A stretch of DNA of 64,000 bases, from assembly GCF_004000905.1 (NCBI RefSeq), contig NZ_BIMD01000019.1, forward strand, positions 26,304 to 90,303, written 5' to 3'. Every line of letters begins with the position of its first letter. The stretch's first letter is position 1. Both the position numbers and the translations under genes were made by a program. Below the pieces are notes generated by a model, which searched no databases, was not told where the DNA came from, and was given only the letters and a program-made list of their open reading frames with translations. Shown piece after piece: positions 41,181 to 50,500 of the stretch. Source of the stretch: Paenibacillus humicus NBRC 102415. GTDB taxonomy: Bacteria > Bacillota > Bacilli > Paenibacillales > Paenibacillaceae.

Positions 41181-41294
41181 CTGTCCACAAAAATGATGAC
41201 TTATCAACATTTTCGGGGAGTTGTACACAGCGTTTCAGTGGATAGTTTGCGGGAAGATTCTAATAATTTATAGTTATCCACAAAATTGTGCACA
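41181..41294. promoter_or_regulatory. Cluster of DnaA-box-like 9-mers
   Basis: Six sites in 114 bp resemble TTATCCACA: CTGTCCACA (41181), TTATCAACA (41201), TTGTACACA (41221), CTATCCACT on the minus strand (41237-41245), a perfect TTATCCACA (41274) and TTGTGCACA (41286). They lie in the divergent region between the kinase and tadA, in AT-rich DNA. Confidence 0.65.
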
Positions 41295-41503
41295 ACATGT
41301 TAACAAAAGAATGTTTGTTCGTAGCATAAAACGCTATTATTCGACATTCCCTCTCTGTCGAAAGTCACTGCTTGACGGCAGGAACGGGCGGGCAAGCTTG
41401 CTTCGGCCTTTTATGCACAGATTCTGTTGACAAGCGGCTTGCATCCGCCACGGGTATCGGGGACAATAAGTCCATAAACCCGCTTCAGGAAGGAAAGATT
41501 GAT

Positions 41504-41980
41504 TTGCTTCGTCAGGAAGAAGATGAACGCTGGATGCGCGAGGCGATCGCCGAGGCCCGAAAAGCGGAAGCGATCGGAGAAGTGCCGATCGGCGCCGTCA
41601 TCGTGCATGAGGGAAAGATCATCGGACGCGGCCACAACTTGAGGGAATCGATCCCCGACTCCACCGCGCATGCGGAGATGCTGGCCATCCGCGAAGCGAG
41701 CCGGAGCCTTGCCGCGTGGAGGCTGCTGGACTGCACGCTGTACGTCACGCTTGAGCCCTGCCCGATGTGCGCCGGAGCTTTGGTCCAATCCAGGGTCAAG
41801 CGGGTTGTGTACGGCACTCCCGATCCAAAGGCCGGCTGCGCCGGCACGCTGATGAATCTTCTGGATGAGCCGAGGTTCAACCATGAAGCCGAGCTTACGT
41901 CCGGGGTGCTGCAAGAGGAGTGCGCTTCGCTGCTCACCGATTTTTTCAGACGTCTGCGCAAATCCCGTTCCACCCGGTAA
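41504..41980 (+). CDS. tadA: tRNA adenosine(34) deaminase
   Basis: A 158-residue zinc enzyme that converts A34 of tRNA-Arg(ACG) to inosine. The zinc motifs are intact: HAEM with catalytic Glu (about residue 57), and EPCPMCAGAL (about residues 84-93). FDPKAGCAGTL-like DPKAGCAGTLMNLL and the C-terminal ECASLLTDFFRRLR are typical. TTG 41504 follows AGGAAGG by 9 bases and gives a normal length; the open frame upstream is not family-like. In bacilli tadA lies near dnaX and the origin, which fits this locus. Confidence 0.96.
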   Translation: MLRQEEDERWMREAIAEARKAEAIGEVPIGAVIVHEGKIIGRGHNLRESIPDSTAHAEMLAIREASRSLAAWRLLDCTLYVTLEPCPMCAGALVQSRVKRVVYGTPDPKAGCAGTLMNLLDEPRFNHEAELTSGVLQEECASLLTDFFRRLRKSRSTR

Positions 41981-41989
41981 GAACAAAGT

Positions 41990-42058
41990 AAGGGCCTGCA
42001 GCTCCGGTTCTCAAGGGAGGCATCATCCGCTCTCTTGCTCACCGGGCCGCAGGCCCTT
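41990..42058. terminator. Convergent long hairpin after tadA
   Basis: AAGGGCCTGC and GCAGGCCCTT are perfect complements, with an inner CCGG/CCGG extension and a loop of about 40 bases. It lies between the convergent tadA and Spo0E-like genes. Confidence 0.55.
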
Positions 42059-42251
42059 GTTTCCATATTCGTTCGAGCTTGAACTCGCGCTGCTGCTGCT
42101 GCAGCTCGACAATCAAGCGGTCCGCTTCCTCGCTGATGGCCAGAACTTCGGGATCCGTGAGGCTTCCCCGTTCCTCCGCTGCCTGGTATAGCCTTCTGCG
42201 CAGCTCCTGCAGCCTCTCCAATCGTTCGTTCCTCATCATATCGTCGCTCAA
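42039..42251 (-). CDS. Spo0E-like aspartyl-phosphate phosphatase
   Basis: A 70-residue two-helix protein of the Spo0E family, which removes phosphate from Spo0A and so delays sporulation. The hallmark lies at about residues 32-52: LTDPEVLAISEEADRLIVEL, where the family has S-Q-E-L-D. The key Asp is kept, but Ala replaces Leu. Coiled-coil helix 1 is RLERLQELRRRLYQAAEE. Start at ATG 42251. A neighbouring sporulation-type kinase supports a role in the phosphorelay. Confidence 0.85.
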   Translation of the reverse strand: MSDDMMRNERLERLQELRRRLYQAAEERGSLTDPEVLAISEEADRLIVELQQQQREFKLERIWKQGPAAR

Positions 42252-42413
42252 GCTACGCTCCTCACCTGGATGCTTCTTCCGTCGGGCTGTTCTTTATTAT
42301 ACCCGTATGGGGAGGATTTGTTTGTAATAACTTGTCGACAAAATAACGATAAATGGTGGAAATATTCGACAAATCCGGTTTCAGATCAGGACTTTAGGCT
42401 CATTTGAATAGGA

Positions 42414-43517
42414 CTAAGGATTCAAATATAAGGGGGCCAAGGCAAATCCAAGGATAATGGCGAGGATCACCCACGAAACCGGATGGCCCCAGTTGAGCGT
42501 AAATCCGATGCCCGTCCGTTTCTCGACGAAAATAGCGGAGTCCGACCGGTCCCAATAGAAAGCTCCCGCCTTCCATTTCGCATCCTCCCCCGGTCTCGAA
42601 GCCTCCATCCTGCCCTTGCCGAGCTTCATCATGCTGACGACGGCAGCCGCCGACATGACAAGCGGCGCAATGCCCGCCGCCCCGATCAGGACTCCATTCA
42701 TCCGGCTTCCCCCGTACAGCATGAAGGCTTGCAGGAATCCCATGAAGATCACCATGCCCAGGCCCAGCAGGAGCATCAGCAAGGACATTCCCTTGCGATA
42801 GCGGCGCTGCTGCTCCTCCGAGCGCTCCGGGTCGGCCGGATCGATCTTCATCCGGGCTGCCCCCGTCGTATAGTTGACGAAGATGAATATGGCCAGCATG
42901 AACAGCTGGACGAGATTCATCTCGAACACAGTGCCGTAGGATTTGTCCTGAATCCGGTCCGGAATTCCTCGAGCGTTGTAGTGGGTAATGATGCTGTCCG
43001 GTATTTTGTCGTACAGCAGCCAAGCGGCTCCGGCAGAAATAAGGATAACGAGCAGATGGGGAGCAAAGGCATAGAGCGGGTAGTGGAGCCGTTCCTTGCG
43101 GAGCGACAGGCTGGCGGCGGTCCTTCTCTCCTCCTGCCAGCCTGACTCGCGCTTCAGGCGCTCCGCCTTCTGATGGAAAGCGACGAACAGGCCTCCCGAA
43201 ATGCCGAACAGCGCCAGCAGAGCGCCGACCGGCAGCGTCGCCAGCCATTGCGTGTCATCGGCAGGCATCGTCCCGCCTGTTTTCCAAAGGATTCCCGCGG
43301 CAACCAGGATGCCGAATGCGAGGCCGTACCCGATCACCTGACCCGTATAGGAACGGCGAAGCTTGCGGACGGCATCATCGTCGACGGCCGACTTCGGAAT
43401 TGAGATTCCGAACAGGATATTCCGCGGAGCAAGAGAAGGCTGGAAAGCCGCCACGGCCAGGACCAGCACATAGACAGCCCCCATCGTCAAGCCGAATCCG
43501 TACAAAGACATGTTCAT
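42414..43517 (-). CDS. Membrane protein with DUF1648 and DUF5808 features
   Basis: A 367-residue integral membrane protein with about eight helices. A DUF1648-like region contains the motif ITHYNARGIPDRIQDKSYGT (about residues 177-196), and the C-terminus has DUF5808-like WKAGAFYWDRSDSAIFVEKR. The start overlaps the end of the GntR gene by 4 bases (ATGA), so the pair is translationally coupled. Related SdpI-like proteins give immunity to toxic peptides and are controlled by their GntR partner. Substrate unknown. Confidence 0.87.
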   Translation of the reverse strand: MNMSLYGFGLTMGAVYVLVLAVAAFQPSLAPRNILFGISIPKSAVDDDAVRKLRRSYTGQVIGYGLAFGILVAAGILWKTGGTMPADDTQWLATLPVGALLALFGISGGLFVAFHQKAERLKRESGWQEERRTAASLSLRKERLHYPLYAFAPHLLVILISAGAAWLLYDKIPDSIITHYNARGIPDRIQDKSYGTVFEMNLVQLFMLAIFIFVNYTTGAARMKIDPADPERSEEQQRRYRKGMSLLMLLLGLGMVIFMGFLQAFMLYGGSRMNGVLIGAAGIAPLVMSAAAVVSMMKLGKGRMEASRPGEDAKWKAGAFYWDRSDSAIFVEKRTGIGFTLNWGHPVSWVILAIILGFALAPLYLNP

Positions 43518-43930
43518 CGCTCCCTTCCCCCTTCATGCGTATCTCTTGCTTGAGGCCGGATGCTCCGATAGGCGCTTCGGCATCTCTCCAGAAACTCTTC
43601 CTCCCGCATGCTTCGGCATAACGCCTCCGAGGCAAGCGATTCCAGCTGCCGCTCCATCCGCGTTCGAAAAGCATCCGTGACTGGCAGCGAGCCGGCCGGC
43701 TGCACGACCGCTCCCTTTTGCCGGTGGATATGGACAAAGCCCTCCTGCTTCAGCAGCTGGTACGTCTTGTTGACCGTATGCAGGTTGATGCCGAGGTCGC
43801 CGGCGAGGCTGCGGACCGAGGGCAGATTCTCCCCGGACTCCAGCCGGCCCGATGCGATGCCTCGGACGATTTCGTCATATAGCTGCGTATAGAGCGGAGT
43901 GTCGGACTCGTAGTCGATGGAGACGATCAT
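43514..43930 (-). CDS. GntR-family regulator, YtrA type
   Basis: A 138-residue repressor. The winged helix is at about residues 8-75: PLYTQLYDEIVRGIASGRLE, LPSVRSLAGDLGINLHTVNK and YQLLKQEGFVHI. The effector tail is short (about 60 residues, helical), as in the YtrA subfamily that senses cell-envelope stress. ATG 43930 follows GGAGGAGG. It is the first gene of an operon with the DUF1648 gene and probably represses it through the inverted repeat upstream. Confidence 0.92.
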   Translation of the reverse strand: MIVSIDYESDTPLYTQLYDEIVRGIASGRLESGENLPSVRSLAGDLGINLHTVNKTYQLLKQEGFVHIHRQKGAVVQPAGSLPVTDAFRTRMERQLESLASEALCRSMREEEFLERCRSAYRSIRPQARDTHEGGRER

Positions 43931-43963
43931 GGCGGCATCCTCCTCCCTTTATTACCGTATGTT

Positions 43964-43984
43964 TGTTATACACAAAGCATAACA
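43964..43984. promoter_or_regulatory. Inverted repeat, candidate GntR operator
   Basis: TGTTAT and ATAACA are separated by 9 bases, 34 bp upstream of the GntR start codon. A wider imperfect repeat (TATGTTTGT / ACAAAGCATA) overlaps it. Confidence 0.5.
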
Positions 43985-44141
43985 GATAGAACGATACGAA
44001 GCAATAAAGCTTCCGCCATACTCCTTGCCGGCTTCAAGTTCTGAATCTCGTCCCATCCTCATAGAAATAGAGACAGAGAACAGGTCTGGCGGGCTCGCTC
44101 GACGGGAAAGCTGATAGGAACGAAAGCGGAAGGATGGATGA

Positions 44142-44345
44142 ATGAGGATGGAAAAGAAACGCAAGGAGCAATTCGCCGCGGACGCCAGGATGGTGTACTG
44201 CCTCGACACGCATCGCCTGCTGGCTGCCGATGACCGGCTGTACGTGTTCAACACGGCATTCCGGACCTGGAGAGGGGTCAACTATCCGATTGCGGTCCGC
44301 AAGGAGTCGCTGCGCCCGTCCTACCTGATGGCCGTGTCGGATTGA
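44142..44345 (+). CDS. Small hypothetical protein, 67 aa
   Basis: A basic protein with no recognised domain. ATG 44142 follows GGAAGGATGG. It begins MRMEKKRKEQFAADARMVY and has a beta-like LYVFNTAFRTWRGVNYPIAV segment. It lies just before the tRNA-Arg promoter. Probably real by codon use and ribosome binding site, but function unknown. Confidence 0.6.
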   Translation: MRMEKKRKEQFAADARMVYCLDTHRLLAADDRLYVFNTAFRTWRGVNYPIAVRKESLRPSYLMAVSD

Positions 44346-44354
44346 CGCCTCCGG

Positions 44355-44384
44355 TTGCAGGGACGCCGTCAACCATGGTATAGT
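44355..44384 (+). promoter_or_regulatory. Promoter of tRNA-Arg
   Basis: TTGCAG (44355-44360) and TATAGT (44379-44384) are separated by 18 bases, 11 bp before the mature tRNA. Confidence 0.7.
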
Positions 44385-44395
44385 AAATCCGATGC

Positions 44396-44472
44396 GCGCC
44401 CGTAGCTCAGCAGGATAGAGCGACAGTTTCCTAAACTGCAGGTCGTACGTTCGAATCGTATCGGGCGCGCCA
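44396..44472 (+). tRNA. tRNA-Arg (anticodon CCU)
   Basis: A 77-base cloverleaf. The acceptor stem GCGCCCG pairs with CGGGCGC, discriminator G, encoded CCA. D arm GCTCAGCAGGATAGAGC, anticodon arm CAGTTTCCTAAACTG with anticodon CCT in the DNA, and T arm with GTTCGAATC. CCU reads AGG codons. A terminator follows. Confidence 0.97.
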
Positions 44473-44491
44473 TTTCTACTTAAATGATCGG

Positions 44492-44519
44492 GAACCGTAC
44501 GCTTGTGCGGTTCTTTTTT
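44492..44519 (+). terminator. Terminator of tRNA-Arg
   Basis: GAACCGTACGC and GTGCGGTTC form a hairpin, followed by TTTTTT. Confidence 0.85.
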
Positions 44520-44602
44520 ATTTCCTTCCCCGTATAAATGGAACTTTTTCCCTCATGGCGCGTTAGAAGGGGAAAGCGGAATGAAGGAAAGGGCGATGAT
44601 CA

Positions 44603-44980
44603 ATGGGCTTATTCGACGGGCTGATGGGAAATGCATCCGAGCTTGCTCCTGCCGAGGTGCAGAAGGAATTCCAGCATATGCTGGGCCGGAACGAACGCGT
44701 GGAGAAAGCCTACAAGCTGATACGAGACATGTTCCTGTTCACCGACCGCAGGCTGATCCTCATCGACAAGCAGGGACTGACCGGCAAGAAGACGGAGTAC
44801 CATTCGTACCCGTACAAAAGCATTACGCATTTCGCTGTCGAGACCGCCGGCCACTTCGATCTGGACGCCGAGCTGAAGTTCTGGGTATCCGGCAGTCCGA
44901 CGCCGGTCTCGAAGACGTTCAACAAGTCTCTCAATATTTACGAGCTTCAAGCCGTTTTGACCGAATACGTGTGCAAATGA
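44603..44980 (+). CDS. PH-domain protein (bPH_1, YvbH/DUF1696-like)
   Basis: A 125-residue soluble protein with a bacterial PH-like fold. Features: GRNERVEKAYKLIRDMFLFT, DRRLILIDKQGLTGKKTEYH, SYPYKSITHFAVETAG and the LDAELKFWVSG strand. These belong to a known family of single-domain bacterial PH proteins whose role is undefined, often near membrane stress genes. ATG 44603; a ribosome binding site GGGCGATG lies just upstream, so translation is probably moderate. Confidence 0.92.
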   Translation: MGLFDGLMGNASELAPAEVQKEFQHMLGRNERVEKAYKLIRDMFLFTDRRLILIDKQGLTGKKTEYHSYPYKSITHFAVETAGHFDLDAELKFWVSGSPTPVSKTFNKSLNIYELQAVLTEYVCK

Positions 44981-44985
44981 GCGTG

Positions 44986-45012
44986 AGCCCTTCGTCCTTT
45001 GGATGAAGGGCT
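44986..45012 (+). terminator. Terminator of the PH-domain gene
   Basis: AGCCCTTCGTCC pairs with GGATGAAGGGCT (one mismatch) around three bases. Confidence 0.7.
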
Positions 45013-45021
45013 TCTTCCATC

Positions 45022-45051
45022 TTTACAGCTCCTTTGCATCCATGCTATTAT
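45022..45051 (+). promoter_or_regulatory. Promoter of tRNA-Pro
   Basis: TTTACA (45022-45027) and TATTAT (45046-45051) with an 18-base spacer, 16 bp before the tRNA. Confidence 0.65.
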
Positions 45052-45067
45052 TTTTTTGCAAAGTTTT

Positions 45068-45144
45068 CGAGACGTGGCTCAGCTTGGTAGAGCGCTTGCT
45101 TCGGGAGCAAGAGGTCGCAGGTTCAAATCCTGTCGTCTCGACCA
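45068..45144 (+). tRNA. tRNA-Pro (anticodon CGG)
   Basis: A 77-base cloverleaf. The acceptor stem CGAGACG pairs with CGTCTCG, discriminator A, encoded CCA. D arm GCTCAGCTTGGTAGAGC, anticodon arm CTTGCTTCGGGAGCAAG with anticodon CGG, and T arm CAGGTTCAAATCCTG. The C1-G72 pair is typical of tRNA-Pro. Confidence 0.97.
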
Positions 45145-45158
45145 TCACAAACCCTTAC

Positions 45159-45186
45159 AACCGGTGCCTGAGGCAGCGGTTTTTTT
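45159..45186 (+). terminator. Terminator of tRNA-Pro
   Basis: AACCGGTGCC and GGCAGCGGTT form a hairpin with a three-base loop, followed by TTTTTT. Confidence 0.88.
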
Positions 45187-45277
45187 GTTGTTCCCTCCGT
45201 TCTTTTTACCAAACGGTGTCGAATCGGCCCATCCAGCGTTTATAATAGGGTAAAACCTTACCGATCGGAGGCGTCGC

Positions 45278-46354
45278 ATGGGACTTTTCGATTTTCTGAA
45301 GGGCCAATTCATCGAAGTGATCGAGTGGCTGGATGACACCGGCTCCATGGTCTACCGTTTCCCCGTCTACGACAATGCCATCAAAATGGGAGCCAAGCTC
45401 GTCGTGCGCGAGTCGCAGGCGGCCGTCTTCGTCAACGAAGGCCAGATCGCCGATGTTTTCGGCCCCGGCACCTATACGCTGAGCACGCAGAACATGCCGG
45501 TTCTGACCGCCCTCAAATCGTGGAAGTACGGCTTCAACTCGCCGTTTAAGGCCGACGTCTACTTCGTCAGCACGCGCAACTTCACGCAGCTCAAGTGGGG
45601 GACCTCCAACCCGGTCATCATGAGGGATGCGGAGTTCGGCATGGTGCGGCTGCGCGGCTTCGGCAACTACGCCCTGAAGGTCCATGATCCGGCGGTGTTT
45701 CTCCGGGAAATCTTCGGCACCCAAGCGGCCTTCTCGGCGGAAAATGTCGGGAGCTACCTGAAATCCGTCATCGTGTCCGGAATCAGCGACCTGCTGGGCG
45801 AATCGCGGATTCCCGTCATCGATCTCGCCGCATCGTATGACGAGCTCGGCAGCGCCGCGGCCGCCAAGCTGCAGCCCCAATTCGCCTCCATGGGGCTCGG
45901 ACTCACCGCCCTCACGATCGAGAACCTGTCGCTCCCCGAAGAAGTGGAGCGCGCCATCGACCGCAGATCGTCCATGGGAATCGTGGGCAATCTGGACACC
46001 TATATGAAGTACCAATCCGCCGAAGCGATCCGGGAGGCGGCCAACAACCCGGACGGAGGCGCCGGCGCCGGCATCGGCCTCGGAGCCGGAATGGCGATGG
46101 GCCAGGCGATGGGCCGGATGCTGTCGCAGCAAGGCGAAGAAAGCTCCGGCAGCCCTTCGGCAGCGGGCGGCAGTCACGCTGGAGGCGGCGCAAGCGGCGC
46201 CGCAGGGACCAGCTCCTCCGGAGGCGGCTCCGCCGCGAGCGGCGCGGCGACGGATTCAGGCTCTGCTCCCGGAAGCAAGAAGTTCTGTTCCGAATGCGGC
46301 CAGCCGCTCGCGCCCGGCGCGAAGTTCTGCTCCAACTGCGGAACCAAGGTGTAG
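45278..46354 (+). CDS. ydjI: SPFH-domain protein with zinc ribbon (YdjI-like)
   Basis: A 358-residue protein. Residues about 1-250 are an SPFH/virion-core-like domain: MGLFDFLKGQFIEVIEWLDD, LVVRESQAAVFVNEGQIADV, FGPGTYTLSTQN. A Gly/Ala/Ser-rich linker (about 250-330) follows, and then a C-terminal zinc ribbon with FCSECGQPLAPGAKFCSNCG (two CxxC). B. subtilis YdjI helps recruit the PspA homologue YdjF to the membrane during envelope stress. Here no pspA gene is adjacent. ATG 45278 follows GGAGG; TATAAT at 45241-45246 is a likely -10. It is an operon with the next gene. Confidence 0.92.
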   Translation: MGLFDFLKGQFIEVIEWLDDTGSMVYRFPVYDNAIKMGAKLVVRESQAAVFVNEGQIADVFGPGTYTLSTQNMPVLTALKSWKYGFNSPFKADVYFVSTRNFTQLKWGTSNPVIMRDAEFGMVRLRGFGNYALKVHDPAVFLREIFGTQAAFSAENVGSYLKSVIVSGISDLLGESRIPVIDLAASYDELGSAAAAKLQPQFASMGLGLTALTIENLSLPEEVERAIDRRSSMGIVGNLDTYMKYQSAEAIREAANNPDGGAGAGIGLGAGMAMGQAMGRMLSQQGEESSGSPSAAGGSHAGGGASGAAGTSSSGGGSAASGAATDSGSAPGSKKFCSECGQPLAPGAKFCSNCGTKV

Positions 46355-46360
46355 ATTCCG

Positions 46361-47470
46361 ATGGCCGAAGAAGTCAAGGTTCCGGAGGTCGTTGCTTTTC
46401 CTTGCGCCGGATGCGGAGGTCCCATGCTGTTCGATGTCGGCAGCCAGCAGCTCAAATGCCAATACTGCGGCCGCTTGCAGGAAATCGAAGAAGACCGCAC
46501 CCCGCCCAGCGAGCATGATCTCGAGGACGGCAAGGACGATGCCGACACGGACTGGGGCATCGCCCAGGTCGCGGTCAAATGCGGCAATTGCGGCGGCGAG
46601 AGCCTCATTCCCGCGCAGCAGACGGCGACGGTATGCGCGTTTTGCGGCTCTCCCAAGGTGCTGCCGCAGCCGGAGACGGCGAGCATACGTCCGGAATCGC
46701 TCATTCCCTTCCATGTCGACAGCGTTGCTGCGGAGGCTTCCTTCCGGTCCTGGAAGAAGAAGCGCTGGTTTCTGCCCAATGCCTTCAAGCGGGAGCGCAC
46801 GGCCGCCAGGCTGACGGGAATCTATATCCCCTATTGGACGTATGATACGGACACGGACTCCTCCTACTCCGCCCAGCGGGGCGATTATCATTACCGGACT
46901 GTGACCCGCACCCGGACGGTAGACGGCAAAACCGAAACGTATACCGAGCAGGAGCGCTATACGGTCTGGCATTTCGTAAGCGGCAGCTACGACCATTTCT
47001 TCGACGATGTCCTCATTCCCGCTTCCGGCCAATACGACGCCAAGCTGCTGGACCGGCTCGGCGACTTCCGTCTGGACGGACTGCTCGGCTACAAGCCGGA
47101 CTATCTCAGCGGTTATGTCGCCGAGCGGTATTCGATCGGCCGCTCCCGGGGCTGGGAGCTGGCCAAGGCGAGAATCGCCTCCTCGGTGGAAAGCGCTGTC
47201 CGCTCCCAGATCGGAGGTGACGAGATCAGCAATCTGAGCATCAGCACCCGGTACGCCAACCAGACCTACAAGCATCTGCTGCTGCCGGTATGGAACGCGA
47301 CCTATACGTACAAATCCAAGCCGTACCGCTTCATGGTCAACGGGCAGACCGGGCTTGTATCCGGCCACGCTCCGCGCAGCCCTTGGAAAATCGCCTTTTT
47401 TACACTGGCTTGCCTGGCCGTCCTCGCCGCAGTCGTACTGCTCGTGATGAGCCGCCAAGGACAAGGATAG
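46361..47470 (+). CDS. Double zinc-ribbon membrane protein (YdjG-like)
   Basis: A 369-residue protein starting 6 bp after the SPFH gene. The N-terminus has two TFIIB-type zinc ribbons: FPCAGCGGPMLFD with LKCQYCGR (about residues 13-38) and VKCGNCGGES with TVCAFCGSP (about residues 72-99). A large beta-rich domain follows (GIYIPYWTYDTDTDSSYSAQ, then YTVWHFVSGSYDHFFDDVLI). One C-terminal TM helix (IAFFTLACLAVLAAVVLLVM) anchors it. It resembles B. subtilis YdjG/YdjH, membrane partners of the PspA-type stress system. Confidence 0.85.
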   Translation: MAEEVKVPEVVAFPCAGCGGPMLFDVGSQQLKCQYCGRLQEIEEDRTPPSEHDLEDGKDDADTDWGIAQVAVKCGNCGGESLIPAQQTATVCAFCGSPKVLPQPETASIRPESLIPFHVDSVAAEASFRSWKKKRWFLPNAFKRERTAARLTGIYIPYWTYDTDTDSSYSAQRGDYHYRTVTRTRTVDGKTETYTEQERYTVWHFVSGSYDHFFDDVLIPASGQYDAKLLDRLGDFRLDGLLGYKPDYLSGYVAERYSIGRSRGWELAKARIASSVESAVRSQIGGDEISNLSISTRYANQTYKHLLLPVWNATYTYKSKPYRFMVNGQTGLVSGHAPRSPWKIAFFTLACLAVLAAVVLLVMSRQGQG

Positions 47471-47506
47471 TGCGGAACCTGCCGGCCGCTGGATGGAATG
47501 AATGGC

Positions 47507-47542
47507 AAAGAGGCTTGGGATGATCCCCAAGCCTCTTTTTTT
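47507..47542. terminator. Bidirectional terminator between zinc-ribbon and pullulanase genes
   Basis: AAAGAGGCTTGGG pairs with CCCAAGCCTCTTTTTTT around 6 bases, between convergent genes. Confidence 0.95.
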
Positions 47543-47546
47543 GATC

Positions 47547-50500
47547 TTATCGGCTCAGCAAGCGGTAGAGCGCCGCCGCGCTTTCTGCGCGGGTCAGCTG
47601 ATCGCCCGGAGCGAAGGAGCCGTTGTCCCGTCCTCCGAGCAGTCCAAGGCCTGCGGCTGCAAGGACATCCTTCGCTGCCCAGCCGCTGATGGCGGACTCG
47701 TCCTTGAAGGATGGAACGGACGGATTCGACGGCACAGCCGTCAGAATGCCTTCTTTGATTCCGTATGCATAAGCGCGCATCAGCATGACGGCCATTTCCT
47801 CGCGGGTAACGGACGCTCCCGGAGCGAAGGCATCACGGCCCCTGCCGCCAATGATGCCGGCGTCATAGGCGGCGCTGACGGAATCCGCGTACCAGGCGTT
47901 CTCGCCTACATCCGCGAAAGGCTTGGCGCTGCCCGGCTTCAGCTCCAGGATTCGGGCGAGCATGGCGGCGAATTCCGCGCGGGTGACGGCCTTGTTCGGA
48001 GCGAACTGCTGCTCCGAGACGCCGTTCACGAGCTCGCGGGCCGCCAGGAACTGGACGGCGGCTGCCGACCAATGTCCGGCAGGGAGATCGGCGAATTCGC
48101 GGCCGGCATGCAGCAGCGCATAAGCGGAGCTGCCGTCGGCCGGAACGGTCCAGCTGCCGTCGGCGCCGTTCCACGTTCCGCGGACATAGGTCCCGGTTCC
48201 GGTTCCGTCGATCCGGTATACGTTGGCCGTCTTCCCGTCCGCCGCGGAAGCCGCTTTGAAGCTCAGCTTCATTCCCTTTGCGGATACCGCCTGCTCGGAA
48301 TCTCCGTTCTGGACGAGCAGTCTGGCCTTAATGGCAGAGCCGATCGCCGCGAGGCTGCCGAATCGGCCTTGCTTCTTGAGCCCGGCCAGAAGAGCGTCCG
48401 CCTCTGTGCCGGAGACTTCATCCAAACGGAGGACAAGGCTGCCCTTGCCTTCCGCAGCCGCTGCGGCCAACAGCTCCTGCGGCAGCACGATCGTGGTTGT
48501 GCCCTTATGGATCCGCAGCACGGAGCCTGCGGCCAGACCGGCGGCTTCTCTAGGGATCAGCACCGTCTGGACGGCCTCGCCCAGCGTCACGTTCACTTCG
48601 CCGCCTGTATCCGGCTTGAGGTCGGCAGCCAAGATCGAGAAGGTCTGCCCGACCGGCGTTGGAGACGGAGAAGCACTGGGAGCAGCAGTCGGTGCCGGCG
48701 TCGAAGGCGGGCTGCTCGGGCTTGGCGTCGCACTCGGCGACTCGCTCGGCGTTGCGCTTGGCGACTCGCTCGGCGTCGCACTTGGCGCCTCGCTCGGCTT
48801 CGCGCTTGGCGTCGCTTCGCCCGAAGAGCGGTCAATGACGACATTGATCGTCTTGGTTGCTTGGCTTGCCCGCCCTTTATCCGTGTAGAACGGCAGGTTC
48901 AGAGTCTCTTGAGTCGGTTCGATATGGAGCACGAACTTGTTCTCTCCAGGCATCAGAGGAATGTTCTTCAGGTACACATTGCCTTGTGCATCCATAGCTC
49001 CGTCCGCGATCGGCTGGTTGTTGATCGTGAAGGCTACGCCGTACGGAACGTTGGCGCTAAGCGTCCAATGGTTCTCATCCGTGGAGTAGCGAATGTCCTC
49101 CCCGTAGGAAATGCGCGGCTGCAGAACCATCAACGGCATGTCCACCCAGCGGAGGACGTAGTCGTCGACGACCATTCGGTTGCCGCCCTGATTGGAAATT
49201 TGAAGCTGCATATTCGTATCGGTGGAGCTGTAGGCCCAGTTCCCCGGATCCGTCGTATCCCCGGCAAGATGCTTGTGGCTGGTGAGAGCTTCCTTGTCCC
49301 AGTCGCCGCGGGCGTATTTGTACTGGATCGACTTGCCGGCCATCATCTTGAACGTATATTCCACCACGCTGCGGTTCGTCGCGCCGCTCGGCACGTTCAG
49401 CTTCGTCGACGTCACGTTCCAGCCGTTGAAATCGCCGGCGATGGTGATGTCATCCGTGCTTGGCGTATAATCCGGCAGATGGAGACGGAGCGTCACATCC
49501 ACCATGACCAGCTTCGGCGTCACGCTCTGCTCTTCCGAGAAGCTGCGGTTGTACGCCATGTCATAGGCCGCGACCTTGTAGCGATAGGTCGTATCGTTGC
49601 TCACCGTAAAGTCGGTATAGCTGCGCTTGCCGCCCGTAACCGAGGCGATCCGGACGAAGGAGCCATCCGCTCCGGCAGCTCGGTAGATTTCGAAGCCATA
49701 GACGGAGTCATCTTCGCTCGTCCAGTTCAGCACCGCCCGGCTGGATTCCACCGTAATGGCGGCGAGCGCCGGAGGTGCCGGCGCATCCGTGTCCTCATTC
49801 GGGAACACCGTGACATGCGACAGCCCCGTGGATTCCGTCCAGGTCTCTCCGTTATCGGCAGAGAAGGCGGCGTAATAATGGTACACGCCCGCTTGCAGCG
49901 GCTCGAAGGAAGCCGCGTACACCTTGTCCCCGTCGGCTCCGTCCGCCTTGAACTTCAGCGGCTTGGAAGCCGCCTCGGCCTTGGCCGAGCCGTCCGGGAA
50001 ATACATCAGCTTGCCGATGAGACCGGCCGGCTGCAGGCCGTCTCCCCGGTCCGTCAGGCCGGGAGCCTTCACGGATACGGTCAGCTCGCCCGTCGTCCGG
50101 CCTACGCCGAGATAGACGTCCGCAGCGACGGTCGATACGGCCGACACTTCCGTGATGGGATAGGCCGGGGTCGCCGACACGGTCGGGCCCGGCAAGCCTT
50201 CGGAAGCGCCTTGGAAGGCAGCAACGCTGTAATAGTACTTCGTTCCATTGGTTACGGCCGTATCGGTGAATGCCGCTTCCGTGCTTGTACCGGCCAGCTC
50301 CAGCTTGCCGCCGTCGATCAGCGAACGGTAGACGCGGTAGCCCTCGGCGCCGTCAACGGCATTCCAGGAAAGCTCGACGCTGCCGTTGCCCGCCTTGGCC
50401 AGCAGGCCGCCGACTTCCGCGACAGGCGACAGAGCGCCTTCGGAAATCATCATGACGCCGGAGAGAGCCGGCAGCGTGTATTCCAGCTTGCCTCCGGTTA

